64,000 nucleotides of DNA, from positions 41,745 through 105,744 of the forward strand of contig JAMYHX010000100.1 of assembly GCA_025529335.1 (NCBI GenBank), given 5' to 3'. Each line of letters starts with the position of its first letter. Position 1 is the stretch's first letter. Of this stretch, positions 1 through 9,231 are shown one piece after another. This stretch comes from Rhizopus sp. PT2906 (Eukaryota > Mucoromycota > Mucoromycetes > Mucorales > Rhizopodaceae). Below the pieces are notes generated by a model that did not search any database, was not told where the DNA came from, and was given only the letters and a program-made list of their open reading frames with translations. The translations under genes were made by a program, and so were the position numbers.

Positions 1-449
1 AATTTGTAGATAAAATGAAACACTACACGGATGTTAAAAGAATCCTCCTCCTCCTAATTGTTGGTCCAGTACTTTGAAATGTATTCAATTAGTTGCAGAT
101 GTATATAGTAGATCTGTATACTTTGAGACAGCGGGCAATACGCTGTACCTGTCATTTTGACTTGAGTCACATGAGAGCTTTAAACCAATTACGGTACTTG
201 GCAGTTTGAAAAGGAGTATAGAAAGTTAATTCGGCCAAGATTGCCACCATTATATGAGCCATTCTGTATAAAAAACGGCATGAAAGACAATGTTTTATAC
301 AAATAAATGAAGATTTCTGTTCTGGTGTGCCTACAGTGTTTTCGCGTCCTTTTTCGCCCACTTAAGCAGCTTCTGCCCACTTTGATTTGTTCCATTGAAA
401 TGTTCACAAAGTTGGCTTCCAAAAGCGAATTGCAGAAGTGAATCCAAAG

Positions 450-821
450 ATGCCAAGTTTGCTCGACAAGGCATTTAATTTGGCAGTGAAGGCGAATTTA
501 CATTTTCGTACAGCACGAATTTTGTTCTCACCATTGGGCAAATTCACTTTCGAGAAAGAGTGTACAAAATGACAAGCTTTCTCTCATCCTTGGACCATTT
601 TTCTAATTGGCTGAGTTTGGTGAGCGTAGGATTACTCTTGATCAAAGTTTCTCCCATAGTAACATTAGTATTAACCTTTGTCTGGCCACTACTTTTGGAA
701 CAAATATCGTTCAGTATTTTATACACATTTATTCATCAACAATATAATCCTTGGAGTCGCGCCTGCCATACTCTTTGCTTTCATCTTGTACAAAAAACTG
801 AATAATCAGGCTCTGATGTAA
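450..821 (+). pseudogene. Possible broken small membrane-protein gene
   Basis: I do not recognise this. Three coding-like stretches follow each other in alternating frames. An ATG at 450 opens about 40 residues, which end at a TGA overlapping the ATG at 569. The second frame then gives two hydrophobic stretches (about residues 12-50 from that ATG). From about 744 the first frame resumes with a clear membrane-like segment (IILGVAPAILFAFILY) and stops at 821. This would fit one membrane protein broken by two frameshifts, or 3' exons I cannot join. The flanks show no other gene. Confidence is low. Confidence 0.2.
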
Positions 822-1206
822 CAAAAGTACGGAGCATATGCGATATCCAAATCGATTCCTATCGGATGCGACTTTACTTTCCGAAAACAGTGTGTATTGT
901 TTAAAAAAAAAAAAAGAGAGAGAGAGAGAAAGAGAGAGGGAGAGACAACAGCCAGGTTGATAATAATAAATAATATCATAGAATATATTTGTCACAATTG
1001 CTAAATATGCGGACTGAAATCAGATAAACATTACCACAAGTACGATATAATCCTCTTTTATATATCTGCTCTATCTACAGTCATTATCATCAATAGCAAA
1101 GTGAGCTAAAAAGTTTTTCTTCCCTTCGTATTCAAACTGGTTCTTTTTCTTATTAAAGAGAAATTTCTCTCTCTCTGTCCTTTTCTTTTTCTTTTTCTTT
1201 ATCCAA

Positions 1207-1671
1207 ATGGTCGAATCGACAAAGAAGCACAAGAAGAATAAATCAAAAAAAGGTAAATAGAGTATGGGAGAATAATGAAATTCTGAAATGAAAGTAGGCC
1301 ACAAAAAAAACAAGAAGGAAGGAAAGAAGCATTCCAAAACAAAAAGCGAGGGTACTATGGTTAGCTTTACACAAGACATGAGCAGCAAAAATGTAGAAGA
1401 TACAGTCCATGCTCAAGCAATTCCAAAAACTACGCTCACTGTAAAAGTAACCAAGACGATGGAGACAGCAGGTCCTATACAAACTGCAGATCAACACATA
1501 CTCATTCAAACACCAAAGGAATTTGTGCCTGGTCACGATTTAGGAAACGTTGGTAAAATTGGAGTATATCAAATCACACACTCGTCTGGCACCAGTAGTG
1601 GACCCACTGTTGACATTTATTGGTTATGCTTTCTTGTTGTAGTAATTCTTTATTACATGAGACATCAATAA
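1207..1671 (+). CDS. Lysine-rich protein with C-terminal membrane anchor
   Basis: The model is join(1207..1252,1298..1671), with one 45-nt GT-AG intron, giving 139 codons plus stop. The first 40 or so residues are extremely lysine-rich (KKHKKNKSKK style). The middle is polar, and the last 20 residues form one hydrophobic segment (IYWLCFLVVVILYYM) ending in RHQ. This is the layout of a tail-anchored membrane protein whose bulk faces the cytosol. I chose the ATG at 1207 because it follows a pyrimidine-rich leader and the intron then joins in frame. An ATG at 1288 lies inside the intron and would lose the first lysine block. I recognise no family. The basic head could bind nucleic acid or acidic membranes, but that is inference. 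Confidence 0.55.
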
Positions 1672-1712
1672 TGACTAGACAAAAAAATAAAAATAAAAAA
1701 GCCCTTCTTTCT

Positions 1713-2807
1713 TTATGTCTTTTCATCAGGCACATGTCTTGACAATCGATGGTTGTGATCAACTTCATCAGGTACATTCCTTATCGTAGGCTCTTGTTGA
1801 GTATAATATCCTCCATCATAACTATATTGTCCTACACTGAAATCATCTTTACTTGGATCATAAGCAGGGATAAAGGGCCTTGAAACAGCTACAGAAGTAG
1901 GTCGGCTATCGATAAATGTGGGTGATCCGTATCTTTCTGGAGGAAGAGATATATCTATTTCTTGATCTCTAGTTGTCTTCTTTGGATTCTTTTTTCTTAA
2001 AACGAAAAATCCTATGATGCCTACATATACAGAAGCGAATCACGCGTTACCAATATATTTATGCAGCTTTTTTCTCTATTTATATTTACCGATCAGGACG
2101 ATAAAAGCCACACCACCAACGACACCACCGGCTATGGCGCTCGAGTTTACGCTTGACGGTTTCACGATGTCAGAAATATTAGTAGGTACAGAAGTAGTGT
2201 ACATACTATAGGATGTAGAGACAACTGTAAAGGTAGAGGTACCAGATCTGGTAACGGTGATGATAGGTATAGCTGATGAGGTAGTGATTATTTTACTGCT
2301 CTGAGTATATGTTACAGTGTTGCTTGTAGGCGAACCATCTGGATTAGGCGTTGTGGGGATAGTATGTGGGCCAGTGGTAGTAGATGAAGTTGTAATATGA
2401 TCTAGAATAAAGACATAAGACGTATATACATATACTTTAGAGCTTAGCATTATTTACCTAAAGTAGTAGTAGTGCTGCTTTGTGGATTATTAGGTGTCGT
2501 ATTTCCACTAGTTGAACTGTGATTATCAGTCGTAGTAGAAATGCCAGTAGTAGTAGTAGTAGTAGTAATAGTAGTAGTAGTAGGAGTAGTTGGAATAATC
2601 GACGTAGGAGGAGCTGAATCTGAAGTCGTACTTGGCTGAGTATTCCTTGTTGATGTGGTAACCTATTATTTTTTTTTTGTTATAAAAAATTGACAAACGA
2701 GAATAGATCATGATTTTTACTGCAACTGTATCAGTCACAGCTGATAAAGCTGATGTAGCTTGTGCTTCTACAGGTACTTGTATGCCTGAACCAGCATTAT
2801 AACTCAT
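1713..2807 (-). CDS. Ser/Thr-rich single-pass membrane protein (cell-surface type)
   Basis: The model is complement(join(1713..2020,2090..2401,2458..2662,2721..2807)), 303 residues. Residues 30 to about 195 are very rich in Thr and Ser, including runs of Thr encoded by a trinucleotide repeat near 2540-2590, and resemble an O-glycosylated stalk. A glycine/alanine-rich membrane segment follows (AIAGGVVGGVAFIVLI), split by the intron at 2021-2089, then a KK stop-transfer and a cytosolic tail of about 90 residues with several prolines and tyrosines. No cleavable signal peptide is visible at the N-terminus, so insertion would be type III-like or the true start lies further upstream. Fungal wall-stress sensors share this stalk-TM-tail plan, but I see no WSC or other cysteine-rich head. 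Function is unknown. Confidence 0.65.
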
Positions 2808-2945
2808 TATAGGATATATAAAGAAATTAAAAAAAGAGGTAAAATCTAATAAAATGAAAGGAGGGGAAAAGAAGTTTAAAAATAACTTTTTATATAAGAA
2901 AAAAAAAAAAAAAGGTCACCAGCCTACAAAAATGAAAACTATTTT

Positions 2946-4033
2946 TTATTGTTCTTGCTTGGCATCATTTAAGCCCAAAAGACTCTCAATATTGTATTTC
3001 TTTAGTTTATGAAAATCATGTACAATAGACATCATTGCTATTGTCTGTACTATCATTAGTCATTTTGTCAATCTGGGAAGAGTACACAACTTACCTGACA
3101 GACTTCGACAATGATTGTATAATCTGGGTTTTCTAAATCAACTTTATGTCCTTCGGGCACAGTTGCTGCTAATGCCGTTATCACATCCTTGCTGCTTAAC
3201 TTGTTACAATTACGTATTCTACATACAATAGCGAACTGTAAAATGAAGTATTAGTATCATGATATTTCTTTAAATTATATATATATATACCTTCTTGGCT
3301 ATCAGCTTGCCTTCATCATCTTTTTGCTCAAAGCAAGGAGGAAATAGTTGTTTACCAGTGTTTATGATCTCTGGTAGATTAGCATGACACGTCTTTTGTA
3401 TAGGAAGGTATCTTGATATATATCTCGTTTTTTTCAACTGCTTTTCATGCATATCTGTCAACATGGTATGAATCAAATTGACGGGTTCCACAGGATCTGT
3501 TGCACGAATGAATACCACTATTGTAATATTTTAGCAAATAGATCAACTTTTCCATGTATGTATATATATATATTCTTTACAGCAGTCTGTTCCTGTTGTG
3601 ATATTAGTAAATCGCTTTTTATCTGATGAACTATCTTTAATTTCTGCCACTTCTTTAGCAATTGATGCCTCAATGTCATCTTCTTTTTCTTCTTTTTCTT
3701 CTTTTGGATACAATTTATCTGCATACTACAAATACGCTTTTTATTTAGCAAGTGTCTCTATTAATTATATATTCTTTGTTGTATACCTCACTCAACACGT
3801 CCATTGCTTCCTTCACTGCTCTACTTTCCTTTCCACGAGTGCAAGCGACAAGGACACCCTTCATTCCGGGTAAAAGGTTAAAAGCGTTTTTGGCTTTAGA
3901 ACCAGAAGCTTCCTTTTATATATAAGTACATTTATAATTGAAAAAGATATATATCGTTTACTTTGGCGCAATGATATGTCTTATTTCTCTTCTTTCGGTT
4001 GCCACCTTGAGGTGCAGCTCGTTTATTTGACAT
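2946..4033 (-). CDS. TAN1: tRNA acetyltransferase TAN1 / THUMPD1 homologue
   Basis: The model is complement(join(2946..3044,3095..3235,3291..3517,3581..3725,3787..3912,3962..4033)), 269 residues, close to the usual fungal length. The N-terminus is basic (NRKKRNKTYHCAK). It is followed by the conserved region around LPGMKGVLVACTRGKE and an acidic linker at about 70-90. The THUMP-type RNA-binding part covers about 115-245 and includes TRYISRYLPIQKTCHA and the FAIVCRIRNCN and VDLENPDYTIIVEV strands. In yeast Tan1 is the tRNA-binding partner of the acetyltransferase Kre33/Nat10 for N4-acetylcytidine at position 12 of tRNA-Ser and tRNA-Leu. I infer the same role from the domain. Six small exons all join in frame. 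The 5' flank holds long A and T runs. Confidence 0.9.
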
Positions 4034-4184
4034 GGTGTAAATAGCAGAAAAAAAGTGCAAAAAGAGCCCAAAAAAAAAAAAAAACAAAAAACTTTTTTTT
4101 TTTTTCGTTTGTCGATTTAAAGTTCAGCAAAACGCTCAAGTATACACTTTGCTTATCTTTTTATTACTTTCAGGTACATTGTTG

Positions 4185-4781
4185 TTAAATTGTAAATGGA
4201 TATCTATGTTGATATGGCATCATCATTGTCATTGGCTGCTGTGGACCAAAGTAAGGCGTCATGGGAGGCAAAGGCGCCATGTTGGGCATCATCATGTGTG
4301 AGGGATAGGGTTGCTGCATCATATAAGGATTATTGTTATTATACATTCCATATGACTGAACAGGCAGTGGTTGTAACTGAGGAGGAAGAGGTGGTGGAAT
4401 TGATGGTAAAGAAGGAGGCATGATGTATTGTTGTTGTTGTGGATAATAAGGCTGAGGGTAGTAGTAATAGTACGATTCTGGTTGTGGTTGTGTATAGTAC
4501 ATTAACTGTTGTTGATCAGGGTCGTATTGTGGTTGCTGGTGGTGATTTCTATACCATTGATAAGCTAGTGCCAAAGCCCCTGCAAGGCCTGCATTTCTCC
4601 ACAGATGAGGTTGCTTTCCTTCTTCTCCTTCTACTTTGTTTAAAAGAGCATCAGTACCAGCAAAGGTTGCTGCATTCAGTAGCCAATCCATCGGTCCTGA
4701 ACCCAATAGGTTGCCACTGTGATTTGGCTGCTGATGTTGTGCAAGATAGTTTTGAAAAAAATTAGCAGCCAACGAATTCAT
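4185..4781 (-). CDS. Pro/Gln/Tyr-rich low-complexity protein
   Basis: A single-exon gene of 198 residues. The first 80 residues are well structured: an N-terminal amphipathic stretch, then a Gly/Ala-rich hydrophobic patch (NAGLAGALALAYQWYR) that could be a short membrane or glycine-zipper segment. The rest is a tail of Gln, Pro, Tyr and Met (runs such as YYYYYPQPYYPQQQQY), resembling disordered, condensate-prone tails. The start at 4781 is the only sensible ATG and follows a purine-rich leader. I recognise no named family. The 5' ends of this gene and TAN1 do not face each other; both are read leftwards with about 150 bp between them. Confidence 0.6.
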   Translation of the reverse strand: MNSLAANFFQNYLAQHQQPNHSGNLLGSGPMDWLLNAATFAGTDALLNKVEGEEGKQPHLWRNAGLAGALALAYQWYRNHHQQPQYDPDQQQLMYYTQPQPESYYYYYPQPYYPQQQQYIMPPSLPSIPPPLPPQLQPLPVQSYGMYNNNNPYMMQQPYPSHMMMPNMAPLPPMTPYFGPQQPMTMMMPYQHRYPFTI

Positions 4782-5510
4782 TATTTAAAAGAAGTATAAA
4801 AAGAGTGTTTTCCCCCCTCCCTCTCTCTTTTTTTTTCTTTTGTTTATTGACATGTCCTAAAACGTAATAAGTTTTACTGTATTTAGATATGTTCAAATGA
4901 CATCAGTAGCACAGCCGTAAACCAGTTTGTTTAATCGATTGGTTAAGCTAAGCTTGAACTAACTACAGGTATTAGGGATAAGTAAATCTGAAGTTTTAAC
5001 TTGTTTATTATATAGAAACGAGGCTTCTTTCACTCTTAAAGTAATATTAATGTATTCCCCTCTGACATTAAAGAGAAGTCAATAAATGGCATCCAAGATT
5101 GACTTTTTGAATTGATAGCTGTGCTGCGTTTCATTTTAATATCGATTGTTAATATATGAGAAGAAAACGGAACAACTGTCAATATGTCTTTTGGATTCAA
5201 CAGTACTTTTTTAATCTTGAGCAATACACATGTTTCTATGAGTAGGACCATTCTGTTGTATGATCCCTCAGTCACTACAGAGACAATCAGACTCTACAAA
5301 CACATTGATATGTGATCCTCTTTCCAATCTAAATAAGGTAATCTATTAAATCAACCCAAAGCATGTATGTCTTGTATAAAATGAGCTAAATCAAGTCTAT
5401 CACTTGCTCAAAAAGTGTAGTATGCTTACAACATCTGAATGATAATAAAATGATTACAGTCACTCGCATATGGATATATCCTTTCTTTAGTTTTTATATT
5501 TTATTTTTAT
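4782..5510. other. Intergenic, no gene seen
   Basis: About 730 bp between the Pro/Gln-rich gene and the 3' end of the ethanolamine kinase. A 79-codon open frame exists at 5036-5275 (minus), but it has no recognisable motif and no neighbouring exon, so I do not call it. A C/T-rich stretch near 4815-4840 is probably the promoter of the 4781 gene. Confidence 0.5.
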
Positions 5511-5924
5511 TTAGAATGTAGAAAATACTTGGTCTCTACGTTTATAATATTCATTAAATCTAAGCACAGCATATTCCATATAGTTAAAGTCAATGTCAGA
5601 CACCATTGATTGTATCATTGCCCATAATCCCCAGTAAAAATGTGAAACTAGTGAGAAGGCATTGACTTCTATATACATCTTTTCCTTTTCTTCATCAGTT
5701 GGTTTAACTATAAAGGGAGAGTCAGAAAGAGTAATACACATGCTACCTGACTTACCTCCTATAGATTCAGTAAGGTACCAGTCAAACCATTTCAATTGGA
5801 ATTCTTTTGTTGGGTATCTCCAATATTCACAATCAAAACCAGCAAATTCATTAAAGTGGTTACCAATATCAAACCCTCGGTAAGCATAGCAACCATATTC
5901 GTAGTCAATAAAATGAGCTTCTTC

Positions 5925-5955
<31 letters not shown>

Positions 5956-6872
5956 GTATGAGTAAGCCAAGGATACTTATAAAAAACTTACCATGATCGT
6001 CATCATAAATAATGTTTCCATACAGCAAGTCATTATGAGAGAATACAATAGGAGAATTGATGTTCTTTAGCTTTTCAACCAAATGATCCAACTATAGGAC
6101 ATGTTAAAAAAGAGATACGTATTGTGTTACATTTATATTACCTCAGCTCTAACTTGCTTCATATCAAAATGTGTTTGAAATAGTGTTTGTATTTTTTCAT
6201 CTTTATAACTTGATGGCACTTGATCCAACCATTTATATATGGTTGACCACAATTTTTGATCTTTTTTACTAGTCTTTGGTAAGGTTACTTTATGCCATTT
6301 GGCTAATTTCGTTGCTATCCATTTTGCTGATTTATCTTGAGCCAACTCCTCTACTGTGCTCACTCTACCCTTAATAAATCCATATACCAAACCATTTTTG
6401 AATCTGGCATATAAAGGTGGACACATACTTTGTGAGCAAAGTGTAATGATATTCTTTTAAACTGTCAGTTCTCTCTCTCTTCCTGCCTCTATATTTGCTA
6501 TACACAACTTACAATAACTTCTTGATTACGATCAATAATAAGCTCTGATCCTTTACCATAAGCTCTTACTAAAACAGAAAAGTCCGTTGGTCGATGCGTT
6601 ACTTTTACCACTAAAAAGTAGGGTTAAAACATGTTTTGATTATCCATGTACTTCTTACATTGATTTGTTATTCCATCTTTGCATTGTACAAATTCGATAT
6701 CTTGACGTTTCCAAGTAGGGAATACATAGGAAACGATTTGAAAGGCTCCGTTAAACAAATCGGAACTACTTATTTCATAGTCAAAATAAGGAGTTCTTTC
6801 GACAATACGGTTAAATGAATCCTCTATCAGTGATGCGGTTGTTTCTGTGTCAATACTTGTATTGGGTGGCAT
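5511..6872 (-). CDS. Ethanolamine/choline kinase
   Basis: The model is complement(join(5511..5707,5756..5923,5992..6091,6142..6453,6513..6610,6659..6872)), 362 residues, normal for the family. It phosphorylates ethanolamine (or choline) with ATP, the first step of the CDP-ethanolamine (Kennedy) route. Visible signatures are the nucleotide-lid sequence VLVRAYGKGSELIIDR, the PPLYARFKNGLVYGFIKG strand pair, the Brenner-type catalytic motif HNDLLYGNI at about 227-235 and the metal-binding IDYEYG at about 247-252. The C-terminal helices hold the family's HFYWGLWAMIQ stretch. The sequence resembles ETNK1/Eki1 more than choline kinases, judged by the GITNQL and APH region, but substrate preference cannot be settled by eye. 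A TA-repeat lies in the intron at 5924-5991. Confidence 0.9.
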
Positions 6873-7057
6873 CCCTACTTTATAAGAAAGAAAGAAGAAG
6901 GGAAAAAAAAAAAGAGAGGGGCAATATAAAAAAAAAAGTTTAAAAAAAGGACAAGTAGGATATCACGTTTATCCAATAAAATTGCTTCCTTTATCTAAAG
7001 TCACATGGTTGTAGGCTGGCATGACTTGGCATTATAAGTATCTTTCTTTATTCCTTC

Positions 7058-7558
7058 ATGTTTTCACACAATAAAGACTCGTTTGAGATATTGAATATTA
7101 ATAGAAATGCATCGAATGCAGAGATAAAGAAGAAGTATAAAGAATTAGCCAAGATATATCATCCAGACAATACAAGAACTGGAGATATCCAAAAATTCCA
7201 AGAGATAGTGAAAGCATATGAACTATTAATGAAGCCAAAAGCACAGCCAATTCAATATTATTATGCTCAAGACCCTATATACTATCAAGGAAAATGGTCA
7301 TCACATACGAATACGAGATTTGTAAAGAATACGACATTCATGTCTTTACTAGCAGGATGTGTCTTGATGATCAGTACAGTCCACTTCTTTTACTTTCAAT
7401 CATCACATGCAAATCTACGTTATGCAGCTGATCAGCATCATTTGAGATCAACTATCGACTTGAAAAGGGCAAGGACAGAGGCTAAGCTGTTTGGTAACGA
7501 AAATGGTATCAAGCGAGTATTGAACCACCGTCTGAATGAATTTAGAAAACAGGAATAA
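7058..7558 (+). CDS. Membrane-bound J-domain co-chaperone
   Basis: A single exon of 166 residues. Residues 8-60 form a J domain with helix II KKKYKELAKIYHPD carrying the essential HPD tripeptide, and helix III KFQEIVKAYELL. A single membrane segment follows at about 92-112 (FMSLLAGCVLMISTVHFFYF), then a basic helical C-terminus. J-domain proteins stimulate the ATPase of an Hsp70 partner. The anchor suggests recruitment to an organelle surface, and mitochondrion or ER cannot be separated by eye. It is read towards the acyltransferase gene: the two stop codons are only 11 bp apart, so the 3' UTRs must overlap. It starts about 185 bp from the kinase start, so the two may share a divergent promoter. 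Confidence 0.8.
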   Translation: MFSHNKDSFEILNINRNASNAEIKKKYKELAKIYHPDNTRTGDIQKFQEIVKAYELLMKPKAQPIQYYYAQDPIYYQGKWSSHTNTRFVKNTTFMSLLAGCVLMISTVHFFYFQSSHANLRYAADQHHLRSTIDLKRARTEAKLFGNENGIKRVLNHRLNEFRKQE

Positions 7559-7569
7559 ATACATCTTTA

Positions 7570-8880
7570 TTATTTAATTTTATCTTTAATCTTTTCTAGT
7601 TCATGAACATATCTTCTTGAGAATACTTCAATATAATAACTAGCACCATTCCATACACTAACAGCAAACATACCTATCAAGAAGGTAGTATGCAACCAAT
7701 AATGTTGATACAAGTAATAAGTGGGCACAGACGTAACCACGTTATAGGTCAGTTGAAGCAACATGAACATTTCCAACTTGTACTTTTCTCCAAACAAAAA
7801 GGCTGTTGTCTGTATAAACCCTTTTTTACCATGTGTGTCATTGAGTAACCATGAATACGATGTCAGTCTCAATCCCGATTCCACTTTATCCCTCCTGCGA
7901 ACCATGATGAACAAATAATAAAGGGATTGCCAGATGGCATAAGCTGCTGTACTATAAATGACAGCTTGCTGCAAGCTAATACTCGGGACTTGCTTAAATG
8001 CAGGATACTTGGTGTCACGATATAATGTCACAATACTTTGATTATCACAGTACACATCCTTCACTAATTCGGGCATCCACCTTAAACAGTACATGACCAG
8101 CGGAGGGAAAATATGAATGAATACTGATGTCACCTTATCCAACGAGTGAAATACAAGTGAGTTCCTCCATGTAATAATTGCCCAGGCAACGGGTCCATTC
8201 GTCATGGTAAAGGTAGCAATCAACAGTAAGCTTGAATCTGGTTTGAGCCATAAAAAGAGCATAGTCATCACATTGACAAAATAACACATGTCAAAAATAA
8301 AATAGTGCCATCGCCTGGATCGATAAATAACATATCGTAAAATAAGCAAGATGACTAATTGTACGCTGTAATAAATGGGAATAGAATTGGGGTATCGAAT
8401 GGCCAGTGCAGGTGCGACACAAGAATTGCCAACGCCTACCACAAAAGAAACCTTGTCTCGTAATTTTACCGTTTTAGCATCCCGGTTCATCCTTCTATCA
8501 ATCTTGTGATATTGTCGCACCAGTAATGCCTGGATTCGCGTTCGTTGGTCTTCTAGTTTCTTTGTCTGTGCCTTGATCTTCTCTCTGGTCTTTTGCGTCC
8601 ATTCTGTCGATTTGGCAACAAATTCTTTTTGCTTATCTTCAAGTTGATTTGTTACTTGATCTAGTGCGGCCGATAACATATCTATCATATCAAAGTCGTT
8701 ATCTGATATATAACCCACAGTATTAGCCCAATCATCAAGTGCAAATATATCCTCGGTTTCTTTCTTATCAAGAATATCAGGACTATTCTCTCCACTACTT
8801 GTATTGCTTTCATTATTCACTTCGGCTTGTAAAGCATCAGGAGGCGAGTTAAGTATCATATTTATATCTTGCTCAGTCAT
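7570..8880 (-). CDS. GPC1: Glycerophosphocholine acyltransferase (GPC1 family)
   Basis: A single exon of 436 residues when started at the ATG at 8880 (MTEQDINMIL). The frame stays open to 8925, but that extension reads as translated leader and I do not use it. The first 100 residues are acidic, then a coiled coil (about 85-140). From about 155 there is a polytopic membrane domain of around eight segments, starting with the conserved LRDKVSFVVGVGN and including KPDSSLLL, NGPVAWAIITWRNSLVFHS and the FIHIFPP motif. This matches the former DUF2838 family. Yeast Gpc1 acylates glycerophosphocholine with acyl-CoA to give lyso-PC, an alternative route into phosphatidylcholine. Together with the kinase at 5.5-6.9 kb it makes a small phospholipid-headgroup neighbourhood. 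Confidence 0.9.
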   Translation of the reverse strand: MTEQDINMILNSPPDALQAEVNNESNTSSGENSPDILDKKETEDIFALDDWANTVGYISDNDFDMIDMLSAALDQVTNQLEDKQKEFVAKSTEWTQKTREKIKAQTKKLEDQRTRIQALLVRQYHKIDRRMNRDAKTVKLRDKVSFVVGVGNSCVAPALAIRYPNSIPIYYSVQLVILLILRYVIYRSRRWHYFIFDMCYFVNVMTMLFLWLKPDSSLLLIATFTMTNGPVAWAIITWRNSLVFHSLDKVTSVFIHIFPPLVMYCLRWMPELVKDVYCDNQSIVTLYRDTKYPAFKQVPSISLQQAVIYSTAAYAIWQSLYYLFIMVRRRDKVESGLRLTSYSWLLNDTHGKKGFIQTTAFLFGEKYKLEMFMLLQLTYNVVTSVPTYYLYQHYWLHTTFLIGMFAVSVWNGASYYIEVFSRRYVHELEKIKDKIK

Positions 8881-9231
8881 GTGTTTTTTTAATAAAAAAA
8901 AAACGAGAGAAAAAACCCCCTTCAAGGTTTTATAACTCGCATAAATTGATTTTCACGTGACTGCCCTCTTGGTGTAATTCTATAGGTTGACGTAGTGAAG
9001 GCATCATGAATAAAAAGCCATTAGGAAAATGATCGGCCATTCACTTTTCGTCTAGCCAAACAAGGCATACCATGAAATAATAACATTGGGAAGCTTGGAT
9101 ATTTAAAAAAGCATCATACTTTATTTCGTGTAAAAAGTATCTTAATAAAGCATATCTATATCACCTTTGTTTATCATTTCCAAAGTGGTATGTTGAAAAA
9201 AAAAATACGATTAGCACTTGTATACATTGAT
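8881..9231. other. Intergenic, promoter side of GPC1
   Basis: About 350 bp between the GPC1 start and the 3' end of the TPR-RS gene. A sequence ACTCGCATAAATT at about 8937 recurs at about 11201, upstream of another start. I see no open frame or RNA gene here. Confidence 0.4.

Noticed and set aside
5036..5275. 79-codon minus-strand ORF between genes
   Set aside because: No motif, no exon partner, composition not different from intergenic DNA.
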